Of a stretch of 33,445 nt of DNA, positions 1 to 7,993 are shown piece by piece (the first letter of the stretch is position 1; each line of letters starts with the position of its first letter). The notes under the pieces are model-generated. The model worked only from the letters and a program-made list of their open reading frames with translations, did not search any database and was not told the origin of the DNA. The translations under genes and the position numbers were made by a program. Source of the DNA: JAMZMI01 sp047632435 (GTDB taxonomy: Bacteria > Bacteroidota > Bacteroidia > Cytophagales > Cyclobacteriaceae); contig JBLICU010000032.1 in NCBI GenBank assembly GCA_047632435.1, positions 1 through 33,445 of the forward strand. The letters are read 5' to 3'.

Positions 1-761
1 TAGTCTTTGGTTACTTGAGGTGCGATATTGCTCTCAGGGCGGGTTTTATGAACCAGATTCACGGCATATTCAAATACATTGTCCGTAACCGGGACTGTTC
101 TTACTAGTTTCTGAAAGTCCAAAATCTCTTTTTTGGAGATAATCTTTTTAGGTTCTTGCGTGAAATTCGAAGTGGTCTGTTTGACGATTTCCAACTCTTC
201 GGCGATTGATGGATAATTCAATTTTATCATAAACATAAACCGATCAAGCTGCGCTTCTGGTAAAGGATAAGTTCCTTCTTGTTCGATTGGGTTTTGAGTA
301 GCTAATACAAAAAAGGGCTTATCAAGTGTATGGTGTTTTCCACCTATAGTTACTGCACCTTCCTGCATGGCTTCCAGCAATGCTGATTGCGTCTTAGGTG
401 GCGTTCGGTTGATTTCATCAGCCAGTACAACATTGGAAAAAATGGGTCCTTTGATGAATCGGATATTTCTTTCCTGATCTAAAGTTTCAGCACCAAGGAC
501 ATCACTTGGCATCAAGTCAGGAGTAAATTGAATGCGGTTAAAATCTAGCCCCAAACAATTTGACATGGTATGGATGAGCAAGGTTTTGGCCAAACCAGGG
601 ACGCCAACAAGCAGCGAATGACCACCACAAAATATGGAAGTGATCAGTAAGCGAACGACCTCTTTCTGTCCGATTACAGTCTTGCCAATTTCTTTTTCAA
701 GGGTCAAAAATGCTTCATGAAGCTTATCTGCAGCTTCAACTTCGTTTTTTATTTCTTCCAT
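1..761 (-). CDS. MoxR-family AAA+ ATPase, N-terminal 253 residues (gene cut by window edge)
   Basis: This is the N-terminal part of a MoxR-type AAA+ ATPase, a cytoplasmic chaperone-like ATPase that usually works with VWA-domain partners. I translated it by hand from ATG at 761. Visible motifs are a MoxR-type Walker A (GVPGLAKT, near residue 44), a Walker B (VVLADEINR) and the following TPPKTQSALLEAMQE segment, then sensor-1 (LATQNPIEQEGTYPLPEAQ). The C-terminal lid domain lies beyond the window. The start codon is 8 bases after the stop of the SurA-like gene, so it is the sixth gene of the operon that begins with the SpoIIE-type phosphatase. In Bacteroidota moxR is often followed by DUF58 and BatA/BatB genes, which would lie off the left edge (family knowledge, not seen). 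The ATPase identity is secure; its client is unknown. Confidence 0.93.
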   Translation of the reverse strand, partial: MEEIKNEVEAADKLHEAFLTLEKEIGKTVIGQKEVVRLLITSIFCGGHSLLVGVPGLAKTLLIHTMSNCLGLDFNRIQFTPDLMPSDVLGAETLDQERNIRFIKGPIFSNVVLADEINRTPPKTQSALLEAMQEGAVTIGGKHHTLDKPFFVLATQNPIEQEGTYPLPEAQLDRFMFMIKLNYPSIAEELEIVKQTTSNFTQEPKKIISKKEILDFQKLVRTVPVTDNVFEYAVNLVHKTRPESNIAPQVTKD

Positions 762-769
762 GGTTGGTT

Positions 770-2128
770 TTAATCTATCAGATTGCAATTGCTGTATTCT
801 GGGTCTACTTCAATGAAGACATTGTCTTTTGCTCCATCAAAATACTTTTGTAGAATTCTGTTTCTTTTATCATTTAATGTGGCGACCGAGATTTTTTGAT
901 AATCATCTTTCACACTCGCTTGATGTGGCGCTACTTTGCCTTTAAAATATAAGATTCTAAATGCATAGGAACCATCTGCTTGTTGGAATTTTTCTGGTTT
1001 TGTGATTTTTCCTATTTGCATGGTATCAAGGGTAAAAAAGACGGTTGGATCCAATTGCTCAACTGAAACTCTTGTCGATCCATTGGGGTCAATGAAAAAT
1101 CCTCCACTTGAGGAAGTAGCCTGATCATCACTATATTCTTTGGCTGCCAATTGAAAGGAAATGCTGTCTAGTAAAATAGCTGTCCTTAAACTATCCAGGT
1201 ATTTTTCAGATTTATTGATGTCAATCTGAGATGGTTGTGGCGCAATCAGGATGTGTCTTGATCTGAACGTATTGCCTCTTTTCTCTTGTAGTTCGATCAA
1301 GTGAAATCCAAATTGAGTTTCCACCGGATCTGATAGTTCACCTGGCTTAAGTGTCATAGCAGAAGCCTCAAATTCTGGAGCCAGATCCCCACGGCTATAA
1401 AAGGGAAGCTGACCACCCTGAGCTGCTGATCCCGGATCCTCTGAAAATTGTCTTGCCATTTGTTCAAAGGGATCACCAGACATAATCCTTCCTCGGATTT
1501 CATACATCTGTTTCTTAACCTTGTTTTTTTGATCCTTGCCTGGCTTTGGCTGAATGACGATTTGTGCTACCTCTACTTCTGTCGAAAAGTAGGGTAGTGA
1601 ATCTGCTGGTATCTTGTTGAAAAACTTTTTCACCTCCGAGGGGGAAACTTTCAGAGCAGAAACAATTTCTTGTTGCATTTTCTGAATGATCATTTGTTGT
1701 TTGATATCATCAAAAAGCTCTTCTTGGAGTTGTTCTAAAGTTTTACCATAATATTTTTCCAACTCTTCAGGTGAACCTACTCTGGCCATGACAGCTTCCA
1801 TTCTACCGTTCAATTGAGACTGCACCATGGCATCTTCTACTATAACCGAATCAATCACCGCCTGAGCCAGAAACATCTTTTCCTGAACAAGCTGTTGAAG
1901 AATTAAACATTTGGCATTTGGACTTCTGAATTCACCTCTTGACAAGTAATCCAGATAGGCTTTTTCAAGATCTGATTTGAGTATGATGTAGTCATCAACT
2001 TTGGCGACAATTTTATCAATATTCACAGATTGGTTCTCCTGCGCACAAACCGATCCAAAACTTATCAAAGTAATTATGAAATTAATTTCGATAAACCTCA
2101 AAAAGGCCTTGCTGTTCTGCTTCCTCAT
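770..2128 (-). CDS. SurA-like periplasmic peptidyl-prolyl isomerase (two parvulin domains)
   Basis: A periplasmic chaperone/PPIase expected to help fold outer-membrane proteins. Residues 1-29 form a signal peptide (basic MRKQ start, hydrophobic FIITLISFGSV, cleavage near CAQ). A SurA-like N-domain follows (KIVAKVDDYIILKSDLEKAY). Two parvulin (PpiC-type) domains come next, at about residues 180-285 (with GGQLPFYSRGDLAPEFE and FGFHLIELQEKR) and 288-395 (RSRHILIAPQP). The length of 452 fits SurA-type proteins. The start overlaps the end of the preceding parvulin-like lipoprotein gene by 47 bases; I keep it because it gives a complete signal peptide. moxR follows after 8 bases. It has no membrane anchor of its own, unlike its lipoprotein neighbour. 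Confidence 0.92.
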   Translation of the reverse strand: MRKQNSKAFLRFIEINFIITLISFGSVCAQENQSVNIDKIVAKVDDYIILKSDLEKAYLDYLSRGEFRSPNAKCLILQQLVQEKMFLAQAVIDSVIVEDAMVQSQLNGRMEAVMARVGSPEELEKYYGKTLEQLQEELFDDIKQQMIIQKMQQEIVSALKVSPSEVKKFFNKIPADSLPYFSTEVEVAQIVIQPKPGKDQKNKVKKQMYEIRGRIMSGDPFEQMARQFSEDPGSAAQGGQLPFYSRGDLAPEFEASAMTLKPGELSDPVETQFGFHLIELQEKRGNTFRSRHILIAPQPSQIDINKSEKYLDSLRTAILLDSISFQLAAKEYSDDQATSSSGGFFIDPNGSTRVSVEQLDPTVFFTLDTMQIGKITKPEKFQQADGSYAFRILYFKGKVAPHQASVKDDYQKISVATLNDKRNRILQKYFDGAKDNVFIEVDPEYSNCNLID

Positions 2129-2936
2129 ATATTTTTTCTTCTATTTCTCTCTTTAACGTAATCTTTCGCTTATTAATTATGATGTTCTTAATATCCTCTT
2201 TGATAAACTCCAAAGGTGATATTTCATCTGAACCTTTAAATTCATATACTTTAAGGAAATAAGTGCTATTGTCATCTGAAGTCTCTGATGACATGTTTTT
2301 CTCCAAAAACTGTTTTTTGTCTCTTACTCCTTCTAATGGGGTACCCAACATCACTTCGTCAAAAATAACCCAAACAGAATCCTCAAGGAATGATTTTGAT
2401 GCAAATTGAGAAATATATGATATTACTTCTTCCTGATTCTTCTCTGGATAGTTTTTAAAATCCCGTCTGAATCGGCTCAAATTCGGAGCTGTCTTTGGAA
2501 TCTGGATGAACAAACACTTAATGATGTTTTGTTTAAGCAGAAAATTGTCAGATTTCTCTACGTAATATTTTTGGATATCCTCATCGGAAACTTCATAACT
2601 GATATGCTGATCGATGTATTTTTTAATATAGGAATGGACAATGAGGGCATATCTATAATCCAGAACCTTACGCTCAATCTCTGCTTCGTTTACATTGATG
2701 TTTTGTGTCGAATTGGAAATCATCAACTGCTTATTGATCCAATCGTCAATATACTTCTCAGCGAGTTTGGCACTGTCCGCTAGGGACACATTTTTAGGGA
2801 AAAGTCCTTCAAGATCAGAGGTGTACAAATACTGCTCTCCCACCCTTGCGATGGGCGGTTCCAGTATCAATTCCTTTGGTTTGAAAAATTCGCAACTGAA
2901 AGAAGCGATTACAATTAACAAGATGCAAAATTTCAT
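2082..2936 (-). CDS. SurA/PrsA-like parvulin-family lipoprotein, possibly without PPIase activity
   Basis: The open frame extends to 2972, but I place the start at the ATG at 2936. This start gives a lipoprotein signal (MKFCILLIVIASFSC, lipobox ASFSC) and a 4-base ATGA overlap with the stop of the RsbW-like gene, a standard sign of translational coupling. After the lipidated Cys comes a SurA-type N-domain (ARVGEQYLYTSDLEGLFP) and a helical region like that of PrsA/SurA. A clear parvulin catalytic domain is not obvious to me; the segment after VSDEDIQKYYVEK is where one would sit. It probably acts as a membrane-anchored folding factor alongside the SurA-like protein downstream. The lipoprotein call is strong; the presence of isomerase activity is uncertain. 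Confidence 0.8.
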   Translation of the reverse strand: MKFCILLIVIASFSCEFFKPKELILEPPIARVGEQYLYTSDLEGLFPKNVSLADSAKLAEKYIDDWINKQLMISNSTQNINVNEAEIERKVLDYRYALIVHSYIKKYIDQHISYEVSDEDIQKYYVEKSDNFLLKQNIIKCLFIQIPKTAPNLSRFRRDFKNYPEKNQEEVISYISQFASKSFLEDSVWVIFDEVMLGTPLEGVRDKKQFLEKNMSSETSDDNSTYFLKVYEFKGSDEISPLEFIKEDIKNIIINKRKITLKREIEEKIYEEAEQQGLFEVYRN

Positions 2937-3349
2937 GATCCAATTTTCTTGGTCAGCCTGCAAATATTGCAATTCTTCTCTTTGGAAAACTCAACTTCAT
3001 CCATAATTCTTTTTACAAGTATCAGTCCGACACCACCTTTTCTTTTGGAAGAAATAATATCCTCGATGGTAGGTTCTTGATAGGCGAGATAGTTAAAACT
3101 AATCCCAGTGTCTTTGATCGTAAAAACGAGACTTGTTTCAGTAGGATGATCAATCTGGACAGCTATTTTGTGATCAGGATTACAATTGTTGGAATGAATG
3201 ATCAGATTGGCGCAGACTTCATCCACGGCTAATACCAGCTTATGAACCTCCAGCTCCTGAATGTTTAAAGTTGTAAGTACGTCACTCACGAACTTACGAA
3301 CCTTCATCAGATTGTTTTTGCTACACGATATGGTCAGCTTATTTTTCAT
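2933..3349 (-). CDS. RsbW/SpoIIAB-like anti-sigma serine kinase (HATPase_c)
   Basis: A small (138 aa) GHKL-type ATPase of the anti-sigma kinase family. Visible motifs are an N-box (DEVCANLIIHS, near residue 68), a G1 box (KDTGISFN) and a G2 box (RKGGVGLILVKRIMDE). In partner switching such a kinase binds a sigma factor or other target, and phosphorylates its STAS antagonist on serine. The gene overlaps the 3' end of the STAS gene by 11 bases and is coupled by ATGA to the parvulin-like lipoprotein. No sigma factor of the sigma-B type is encoded in the operon, so its target is not visible here. The ATPase family is clear; the output is not. Confidence 0.9.
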   Translation of the reverse strand: MKNKLTISCSKNNLMKVRKFVSDVLTTLNIQELEVHKLVLAVDEVCANLIIHSNNCNPDHKIAVQIDHPTETSLVFTIKDTGISFNYLAYQEPTIEDIISSKRKGGVGLILVKRIMDEVEFSKEKNCNICRLTKKIGS

Positions 3350-3680
3350 TCAAAAGACCGATTGCCTCTTCCTTGTTTGATGTGATCATTATTAAATTCT
3401 GAAGTCCCAGGATTTGAAAAACTTCATAGACTTTTGCTTGCATACCATAAAGAACCAAAGCGATATCTTTTGATTTTAATTCTTCCAGGTAGGAGATAAA
3501 AACCCCAAGGCCTGCGGATGAAATATACTCAAGACCCTGTAGGTCGACTAAAATTCGCGAGGCTTCTGTAGCAGCATGTTTGATGGCATTATCCAGTTCT
3601 ATGGATGAGCTGGCATCAATTTCTCCTGATACTAATATAATCTCTATATCGCCTTCTCTTATTGTTCTAATATCTACCAT
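3339..3680 (-). CDS. STAS-domain anti-anti-sigma factor
   Basis: A single STAS domain of 113 aa (RsbV/SpoIIAA family). The phosphorylation loop is YISSAGLGVF; by alignment with SpoIIAA the likely phospho-acceptor is S55. The start is VDIRTIREGDIEIILVSGEID, the usual first strand pair. It lies 3 bases downstream of the phosphatase gene and overlaps the kinase gene, so all three switch parts are made together. The expected cycle (family knowledge) is that the kinase phosphorylates S55, the SpoIIE-type phosphatase removes the phosphate, and the dephosphorylated protein then sequesters the kinase. Confidence 0.92.
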   Translation of the reverse strand: MVDIRTIREGDIEIILVSGEIDASSSIELDNAIKHAATEASRILVDLQGLEYISSAGLGVFISYLEELKSKDIALVLYGMQAKVYEVFQILGLQNLIMITSNKEEAIGLLNEK

Positions 3681-3683
3681 AAC

Positions 3684-5744
3684 TTATTCGTAAAATTTAA
3701 CAACCGTAATCGTATAGTCGTCATCTAATTTTTCCCCGTTCAAAAATTGCTGTAAGTCATCAATCAACCCCTCCTGAACTTGCACGAGAGGTTTATGAAT
3801 ATGTCTGAGCAGTGATGTTTCCAAACCTTTAGTACCGTATTGCTTGCCGTCGCTATCTTTCGCTTCAATGATTCCATCTGTATATAATAACAACAGGTCT
3901 CCAGGTTGATACGTGATTGTCTTTTCTTCAACGTATTGATTGAACTCAGAGTTTCTGAGTATGCCAAGACCTAACCCTTCACTTTCCAGATAGCAAACCT
4001 TTTTATTTTCGTCTGAACTTTCAGCTGAATAAAAAATAGCCGGACAGTGCCCTGCTCTGCTGTAGCAAATGGTTTTTGTAATCGTGTTTATCTTAAAAAA
4101 AGTAGCGGTTATGAAAGAAGTTTTTTCTAAACATTCACTTAAGGCTTTGTTGGCTTGTGTGATGAACTTTAGCACGGAATCTTTCTGAATTGCCAAACTG
4201 TGAAATATGCCTTTCATCTGAGCCATGTTAAAAGCTGCAGAAGTACCCTTGCCCGAAACATCAGCGATGATCAAACTAAAAATACCATCTTCAGGTTCCA
4301 AGATGTCATAATAGTCGCCCCCAACTTCATCGGCGGCCACACTATAGGCTATGATGTCAAAAGTACTGTTGTGTTTCAAAGTGGTGGGAAGAAGGCTTTT
4401 TTGGACATTTTTTGCAATGCTTAATTGCTCCTTGTACCGCTCATTTTCTATAGCTTCCGTGATAAGTTTTGTGTTTTCAATCGAGATGCTTGCTTGATTT
4501 ACAAAAGTGACAATGATGCCCACCATCTCGCGATTGAAAGCATCACCAACTTCTTGAAGCAAGGCAAGGACACCAACTTGTGTCTCCTTTACAAAAATGG
4601 GTAACGCAATGATCGATTTAAAATCGGGATGATTGAGTGGGCTGATGACCCTACTGGTATTTACCTCGTCTTTTGCCCTCAAAAGCACTATATCTCTGGT
4701 GTATTCTGAAACTATCTTTTCACTAATATCTTTTACAGCAAGATTTGAAATTCCGCGTGTAATCAAAACTGGTTTTTCATCTCTGATCTGTAACCAGGCG
4801 GCATCAGCAAAAACAGCACTCATGCTGCTTTCTATCAATAGTTCTGCGGTTTCTTCCACAGAGGAGCCTCCACGATTTGTATGACTAAGTTTTTGAAAAT
4901 CCATGGCTTCCTGAAGTTTCTTTTCAAAAACAGAAGAAGTCGGTAGGTTAAAAAGAGTAACCAGAATAGAAACAATGGAATAGAAAATAATAAAAATGAA
5001 AAGCGCAACTATTGAAACCCTGTTCAGTAAATCCATGGTGAGCTGCCCTGTGGTGCCAAAACTATCCAGGGTCAAAAGGAAATTGTAAACATATATTCCT
5101 GATAGAATAATGAACAGAATACTCTTCCACTTTTGCTTAAAATTTAGATAAGCAATCCATTTTAGATTGAATGAAAGAATTAGGGAAAAGCCTGATAAGA
5201 ATACCAGGGCGACATTGAAATTGACACTTAGAATTTTATTGCCAAACATATCGAATAGCAAACTAGCCAATAAAAAATATTCGAAGAATAACCAGAGTTG
5301 GATTAGGTTTTTGGATTTTTGATAGAGAATGAGACGTTTCCAAACCACAAAAGTGGATATCATGAAGATTACCACCAGCCCAGCCAGGATATGATAAAAG
5401 AAATTGATGGTCATCGGGTTTTGACTGACGCTGCTATTTGCAAAAACAGAAAAAAACAACCGTATGCCTAAGGAGCCAATAGTTGTGACCAATCCGGTGA
5501 TAAACACACGCCAAAGCAGATCGATAAAATTGATACTATCAGCTTTGGTAATTTGATATTTGAAATAGAAAAAGGTACTGATGATAAACCCAGTGAAAAA
5601 TATTTGTGGCAATATTCCCGATAATTCGACCTTGAGCTGATAGGTCTCAATGAAAAGCAGATAAAGATCAAAAAATAGGAATAGCAGCCAGGACAAGAGT
5701 CCCAGGAAAAAGCTTAGTCGTATTTTGAGTTTATCTGACAACAT
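3684..5744 (-). CDS. Membrane SpoIIE/RsbU-type PP2C phosphatase with GAF domain
   Basis: A 686-aa signalling protein. Residues 1 to about 265 hold about eight hydrophobic segments. A GAF domain follows at about 285-430 (MSAVFADAAWLQIRDEKPVL ... IIALPIFVKETQVGVLALLQ). A short helical linker (ENERYKEQLSIAKNVQKSLLP) precedes the SpoIIE-type PP2C domain, about 455-686. Metal-binding motifs are visible: DEVGGDYYDI, IIADVSGKGTSAA and LLYTDGIIEAKD. Its expected role is to dephosphorylate the STAS protein encoded next, in response to a membrane or cytosolic signal. It is the first gene of the operon, with a candidate promoter about 11 bases upstream of the ATG. The signal it senses cannot be read from the sequence. 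Confidence 0.93.
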   Translation of the reverse strand: MLSDKLKIRLSFFLGLLSWLLFLFFDLYLLFIETYQLKVELSGILPQIFFTGFIISTFFYFKYQITKADSINFIDLLWRVFITGLVTTIGSLGIRLFFSVFANSSVSQNPMTINFFYHILAGLVVIFMISTFVVWKRLILYQKSKNLIQLWLFFEYFLLASLLFDMFGNKILSVNFNVALVFLSGFSLILSFNLKWIAYLNFKQKWKSILFIILSGIYVYNFLLTLDSFGTTGQLTMDLLNRVSIVALFIFIIFYSIVSILVTLFNLPTSSVFEKKLQEAMDFQKLSHTNRGGSSVEETAELLIESSMSAVFADAAWLQIRDEKPVLITRGISNLAVKDISEKIVSEYTRDIVLLRAKDEVNTSRVISPLNHPDFKSIIALPIFVKETQVGVLALLQEVGDAFNREMVGIIVTFVNQASISIENTKLITEAIENERYKEQLSIAKNVQKSLLPTTLKHNSTFDIIAYSVAADEVGGDYYDILEPEDGIFSLIIADVSGKGTSAAFNMAQMKGIFHSLAIQKDSVLKFITQANKALSECLEKTSFITATFFKINTITKTICYSRAGHCPAIFYSAESSDENKKVCYLESEGLGLGILRNSEFNQYVEEKTITYQPGDLLLLYTDGIIEAKDSDGKQYGTKGLETSLLRHIHKPLVQVQEGLIDDLQQFLNGEKLDDDYTITVVKFYE

Positions 5745-5755
5745 GTGAAGGTGGG

Positions 5756-5786
5756 CAAAAATAGGCGGGTCGACCCGAATAAAAAA
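5756..5786 (-). promoter_or_regulatory. Candidate Bacteroidota promoter of the partner-switch operon
   Basis: On the minus strand TATTTTTG (5756-5763) matches the Bacteroidota -7 consensus TAnnTTTG exactly. It is preceded by a 19-base spacer and a TTTT at the -33 position (5783-5786; consensus TTTG). It ends 11 bases before the ATG at 5744, so the leader would be very short. The spacer contains the perfect 12-base palindrome listed separately. The same T-run serves as the tail of the guaB terminator. Confidence 0.5.
5766..5777. repeat. Perfect 12-base palindrome in the promoter spacer (possible operator)
   Basis: CGGGTCGACCCG is a perfect, GC-rich palindrome in an otherwise AT-rich intergenic region. 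It sits between the putative -33 and -7 elements of the partner-switch operon, a usual place for a repressor site. No binding protein can be assigned from the sequence. Confidence 0.5.
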
Positions 5787-5812
5787 GCCATTGACCTAAT
5801 GGGCGATGGCTT
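5781..5812 (-). terminator. Rho-independent terminator of guaB
   Basis: The arms AAGCCAT (5785-5791) and ATGGCTT (5806-5812) form a 7-bp stem, with further ACC/GGG-type pairing possible in the loop. Read on the minus strand the hairpin is followed by a run of six T. It lies about 25 bases after the guaB stop codon. Confidence 0.75.
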
Positions 5813-5837
5813 CATTTCTGTGTTTACCAATTAATTA

Positions 5838-7307
5838 TCATCGGCTGTAGTTTGGCGCTTCTCGGGTAATTGTAATATCATGAGGATGACTTTCTGCAAA
5901 TCCTGCTGCCGAGATTTTAACAAACTTAGCATCATGCAATTGTTCTATCGTGGCAGCACCACAATAGCCCATTCCGGCTTTTAAACCACCAGTGAGTTGA
6001 TATAAAACCTCTGAAACCATTCCTTTGTACGGTACTCGACCAACGATTCCCTCAGGAACCAATTTTTTAATATCATCTTCTGCGTCCTGGAAATAGCGAT
6101 CTTTTGAGCCATGTTCCATCGCTTCTATAGAACCCATTCCTCGGTAAGTCTTGAATTTCCTTCCTTCAAAAATGATCATTTCACCTGGAGCCTCTTCTGT
6201 ACCAGCCAGCAAAGACCCAATCATGATACTGCTAGCACCACCAGCCAGCGCTTTTACAATATCTCCCGAAAACCTGATGCCACCATCGGCAATGATTGGA
6301 ATTTTATTTTTTCGAACGGCTTTTGAAGCTTCGTATACAGCAGAAAGTTGTGGCATTCCCACTCCTGCTATGATTCGTGTGGTACAAATACTTCCAGGGC
6401 CAACGCCAACTTTAATAGCATCTGCCCCAGCTTCAGCAAGAGCTACAGCTGCTTCATAGGTCGCAATGTTTCCAACTACCAATTCAAGATCAGGGAAATG
6501 TTTTTTTACATTTTTTGCAGCATCTATTACCCCTTTGGAGTGTCCGTGTGCTGTGTCAATGCTCACCACATCTACTCCAGCATTTCGCAAAGCACTGATT
6601 CGGTCGATCATATCAGGGGTCACACCGACTGCAGCACCTACTCTTAATCGGCCATATTCATCTTTACAAGCATTTGGCCTGTCTTTGTTTTTAAGAATGT
6701 CTTTGTATGTGATTAATCCTGTAAGCTTACCGTCTTTGTCAATTATTGGTAATTTTTCGATTTTGTATTCTTGCAGAATATCTTCGGCTTCAGCCAACCC
6801 CACCTCTGAATCAGCAGTAATTAGATTTTCCTTAGTCATGATCTCGGTGATAGGGCGAGTCATAATTTTTTGAAAACGCAAATCACGATTGGTAATAATG
6901 CCAATGAATTTTTTGTCTTTGTCAATAACAGGGATGCCACCGATCTTATTTTCTCGCATGATCTTCTCTGCATCACCAGCAGTGCTATTGATATCCAAAG
7001 TGATGGGATCGAGGATCATTCCGCTTTGCGACCTTTTTACCTTTCTTACCTGAATGGCCTGCTGTTCGATGGACATATTCTTGTGAATAAATCCCATGCC
7101 GCCTTCCAGTGCCATGGCAATGGCCAGTGCGGATTCGGTCACTGTATCCATAGCCGCGGAAACAAGTGGAATATTCAGCTTAATATTGCGCGTTATAAAA
7201 GTGGAGCTGTCTGTGTCTCTAGGAAGAATTTCTGAATAACCTGGGAGAAGAAGCACATCATCGTAGGTGAGGGCTTCAAAAAGGAATTTGTTCGTGTCGA
7301 GATTCAT
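5838..7307 (-). CDS. guaB: Inosine-5'-monophosphate dehydrogenase
   Basis: Catalyses the NAD-dependent oxidation of IMP to XMP, the committed step of GMP synthesis, in the cytosol. The 489-aa length is standard. The N-terminal part shows YDDVLLLPGYSEILP. Two CBS domains follow at about 95-210 (IMRENKIGGIPVIDKDKKF, LQEYKIEKLPIIDKDGKL). The catalytic loop is GVGPGSICTTRI, near residue 305. Downstream the flap region YRGMGSIEAM and the C-terminal GGLKAGMGYCGA are present. It is followed by its own terminator, so it is probably transcribed apart from the partner-switch operon. Its leader carries a perfect inverted repeat directly before the ATG. Confidence 0.98.
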   Translation of the reverse strand: MNLDTNKFLFEALTYDDVLLLPGYSEILPRDTDSSTFITRNIKLNIPLVSAAMDTVTESALAIAMALEGGMGFIHKNMSIEQQAIQVRKVKRSQSGMILDPITLDINSTAGDAEKIMRENKIGGIPVIDKDKKFIGIITNRDLRFQKIMTRPITEIMTKENLITADSEVGLAEAEDILQEYKIEKLPIIDKDGKLTGLITYKDILKNKDRPNACKDEYGRLRVGAAVGVTPDMIDRISALRNAGVDVVSIDTAHGHSKGVIDAAKNVKKHFPDLELVVGNIATYEAAVALAEAGADAIKVGVGPGSICTTRIIAGVGMPQLSAVYEASKAVRKNKIPIIADGGIRFSGDIVKALAGGASSIMIGSLLAGTEEAPGEMIIFEGRKFKTYRGMGSIEAMEHGSKDRYFQDAEDDIKKLVPEGIVGRVPYKGMVSEVLYQLTGGLKAGMGYCGAATIEQLHDAKFVKISAAGFAESHPHDITITREAPNYSR

Positions 7308-7330
7308 GCAAATAATCGGTTATTATTTGC
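7308..7330. repeat. Perfect 9-bp inverted repeat abutting the guaB start codon
   Basis: The arms GCAAATAAT (7308-7316) and ATTATTTGC (7322-7330) are exact reverse complements around a 5-base loop. The structure touches the guaB ATG (7305-7307). It lies between the candidate -7 box and the start codon, so nearly the whole short leader would fold into this hairpin. It may control translation or bind a regulator as DNA. Confidence 0.6.
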
Positions 7331-7334
7331 GGTG

Positions 7335-7342
7335 CAAAACTA
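7335..7342 (-). promoter_or_regulatory. Candidate -7 promoter box of guaB
   Basis: On the minus strand TAGTTTTG matches TAnnTTTG exactly, 27 bases before the guaB ATG. A convincing -33 TTTG is not seen; TTCG occurs at the 19-base spacing (7362-7365). The implied transcript would start close to the inverted repeat at 7308-7330. Confidence 0.45.
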
Positions 7343-7393
7343 TCTAGTTCAATACGAAAACCGAACGAATACTGAAAAATTAATTTTTTAATA

Positions 7394-7993
7394 ATGAATG
7401 AAATCATCAATACACTTTTTTCTCAGGCATCACAAACCACCTGGCTGGAAGCAGTTGCGGTTATTTTTGGGATTGCAAGTGTATGGTATTCGAAACAAGA
7501 AAATATTCTAGTTTATCCAACGGGTATTGTCGGTGTGGCCATTGCTGTTTACATCACATTGGGGTCAAAACTATATGCGGAGGCCGGGATTAATGCCTAT
7601 TACGCCGTGATGAGCATTTATGGCTGGTATTATTGGACGCATGCAGATGCAGATAAACTTCAAGTTCCTGTGACAAGAAGTAGTCGGACAGAGCATGTCA
7701 TTGCCGTGGCAATTACCAGCATTTCTTTTTTACTAATCAGATTTGGGTTGGATTTTACAGATAGTGATGTCCCAAACCTGGATGCGATCACCACCGCCAC
7801 GGCAATCACAGGTATGTGGCTAATGGCCAAAAAGAAAATTGAAAACTGGATTTACTGGGTGATTACAGATGTCATTGCCACACCTTTGTATTTCTACAAA
7901 GAGCTGTATTTTTTCGCATTGCAGTTTTTATTATTCACGATCCTGGCAACATGGGGGTATTTTAGTTGGAAAAAATCATTGAAAAATGCTTAG
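7394..7993 (+). CDS. pnuC: PnuC-family vitamin transporter (nicotinamide riboside, or thiamine as PnuT)
   Basis: A 199-aa membrane protein with about seven hydrophobic segments. The PnuC signature region is present (VWYSKQENILVYPTGIVG and AVMSIYGWYYW). PnuC proteins carry unphosphorylated vitamin precursors across the inner membrane by facilitated diffusion; a kinase in the cytosol traps them. The next gene, overlapping by 8 bases, is a NadR-type ribosylnicotinamide kinase, which favours nicotinamide riboside as substrate. A TPP-riboswitch-controlled receptor and a thiamine-pyrophosphokinase-like gene lie just downstream, so thiamine (PnuT type) is a real alternative. The riboswitch is downstream of this gene and cannot control it. 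Divergent from guaB across 86 bases; no clear promoter seen. Confidence 0.9.
   Translation: MNEIINTLFSQASQTTWLEAVAVIFGIASVWYSKQENILVYPTGIVGVAIAVYITLGSKLYAEAGINAYYAVMSIYGWYYWTHADADKLQVPVTRSSRTEHVIAVAITSISFLLIRFGLDFTDSDVPNLDAITTATAITGMWLMAKKKIENWIYWVITDVIATPLYFYKELYFFALQFLLFTILATWGYFSWKKSLKNA

Noticed and set aside
2937..2972. 12-codon N-terminal extension of the parvulin-like lipoprotein
   Set aside because: The downstream ATG gives a lipobox signal peptide and an ATGA overlap; the extension would spoil export.
6111..7235. Several plus-strand frames of 71-135 codons opposite guaB
   Set aside because: They overlap each other and a secure gene, without recognisable protein features.
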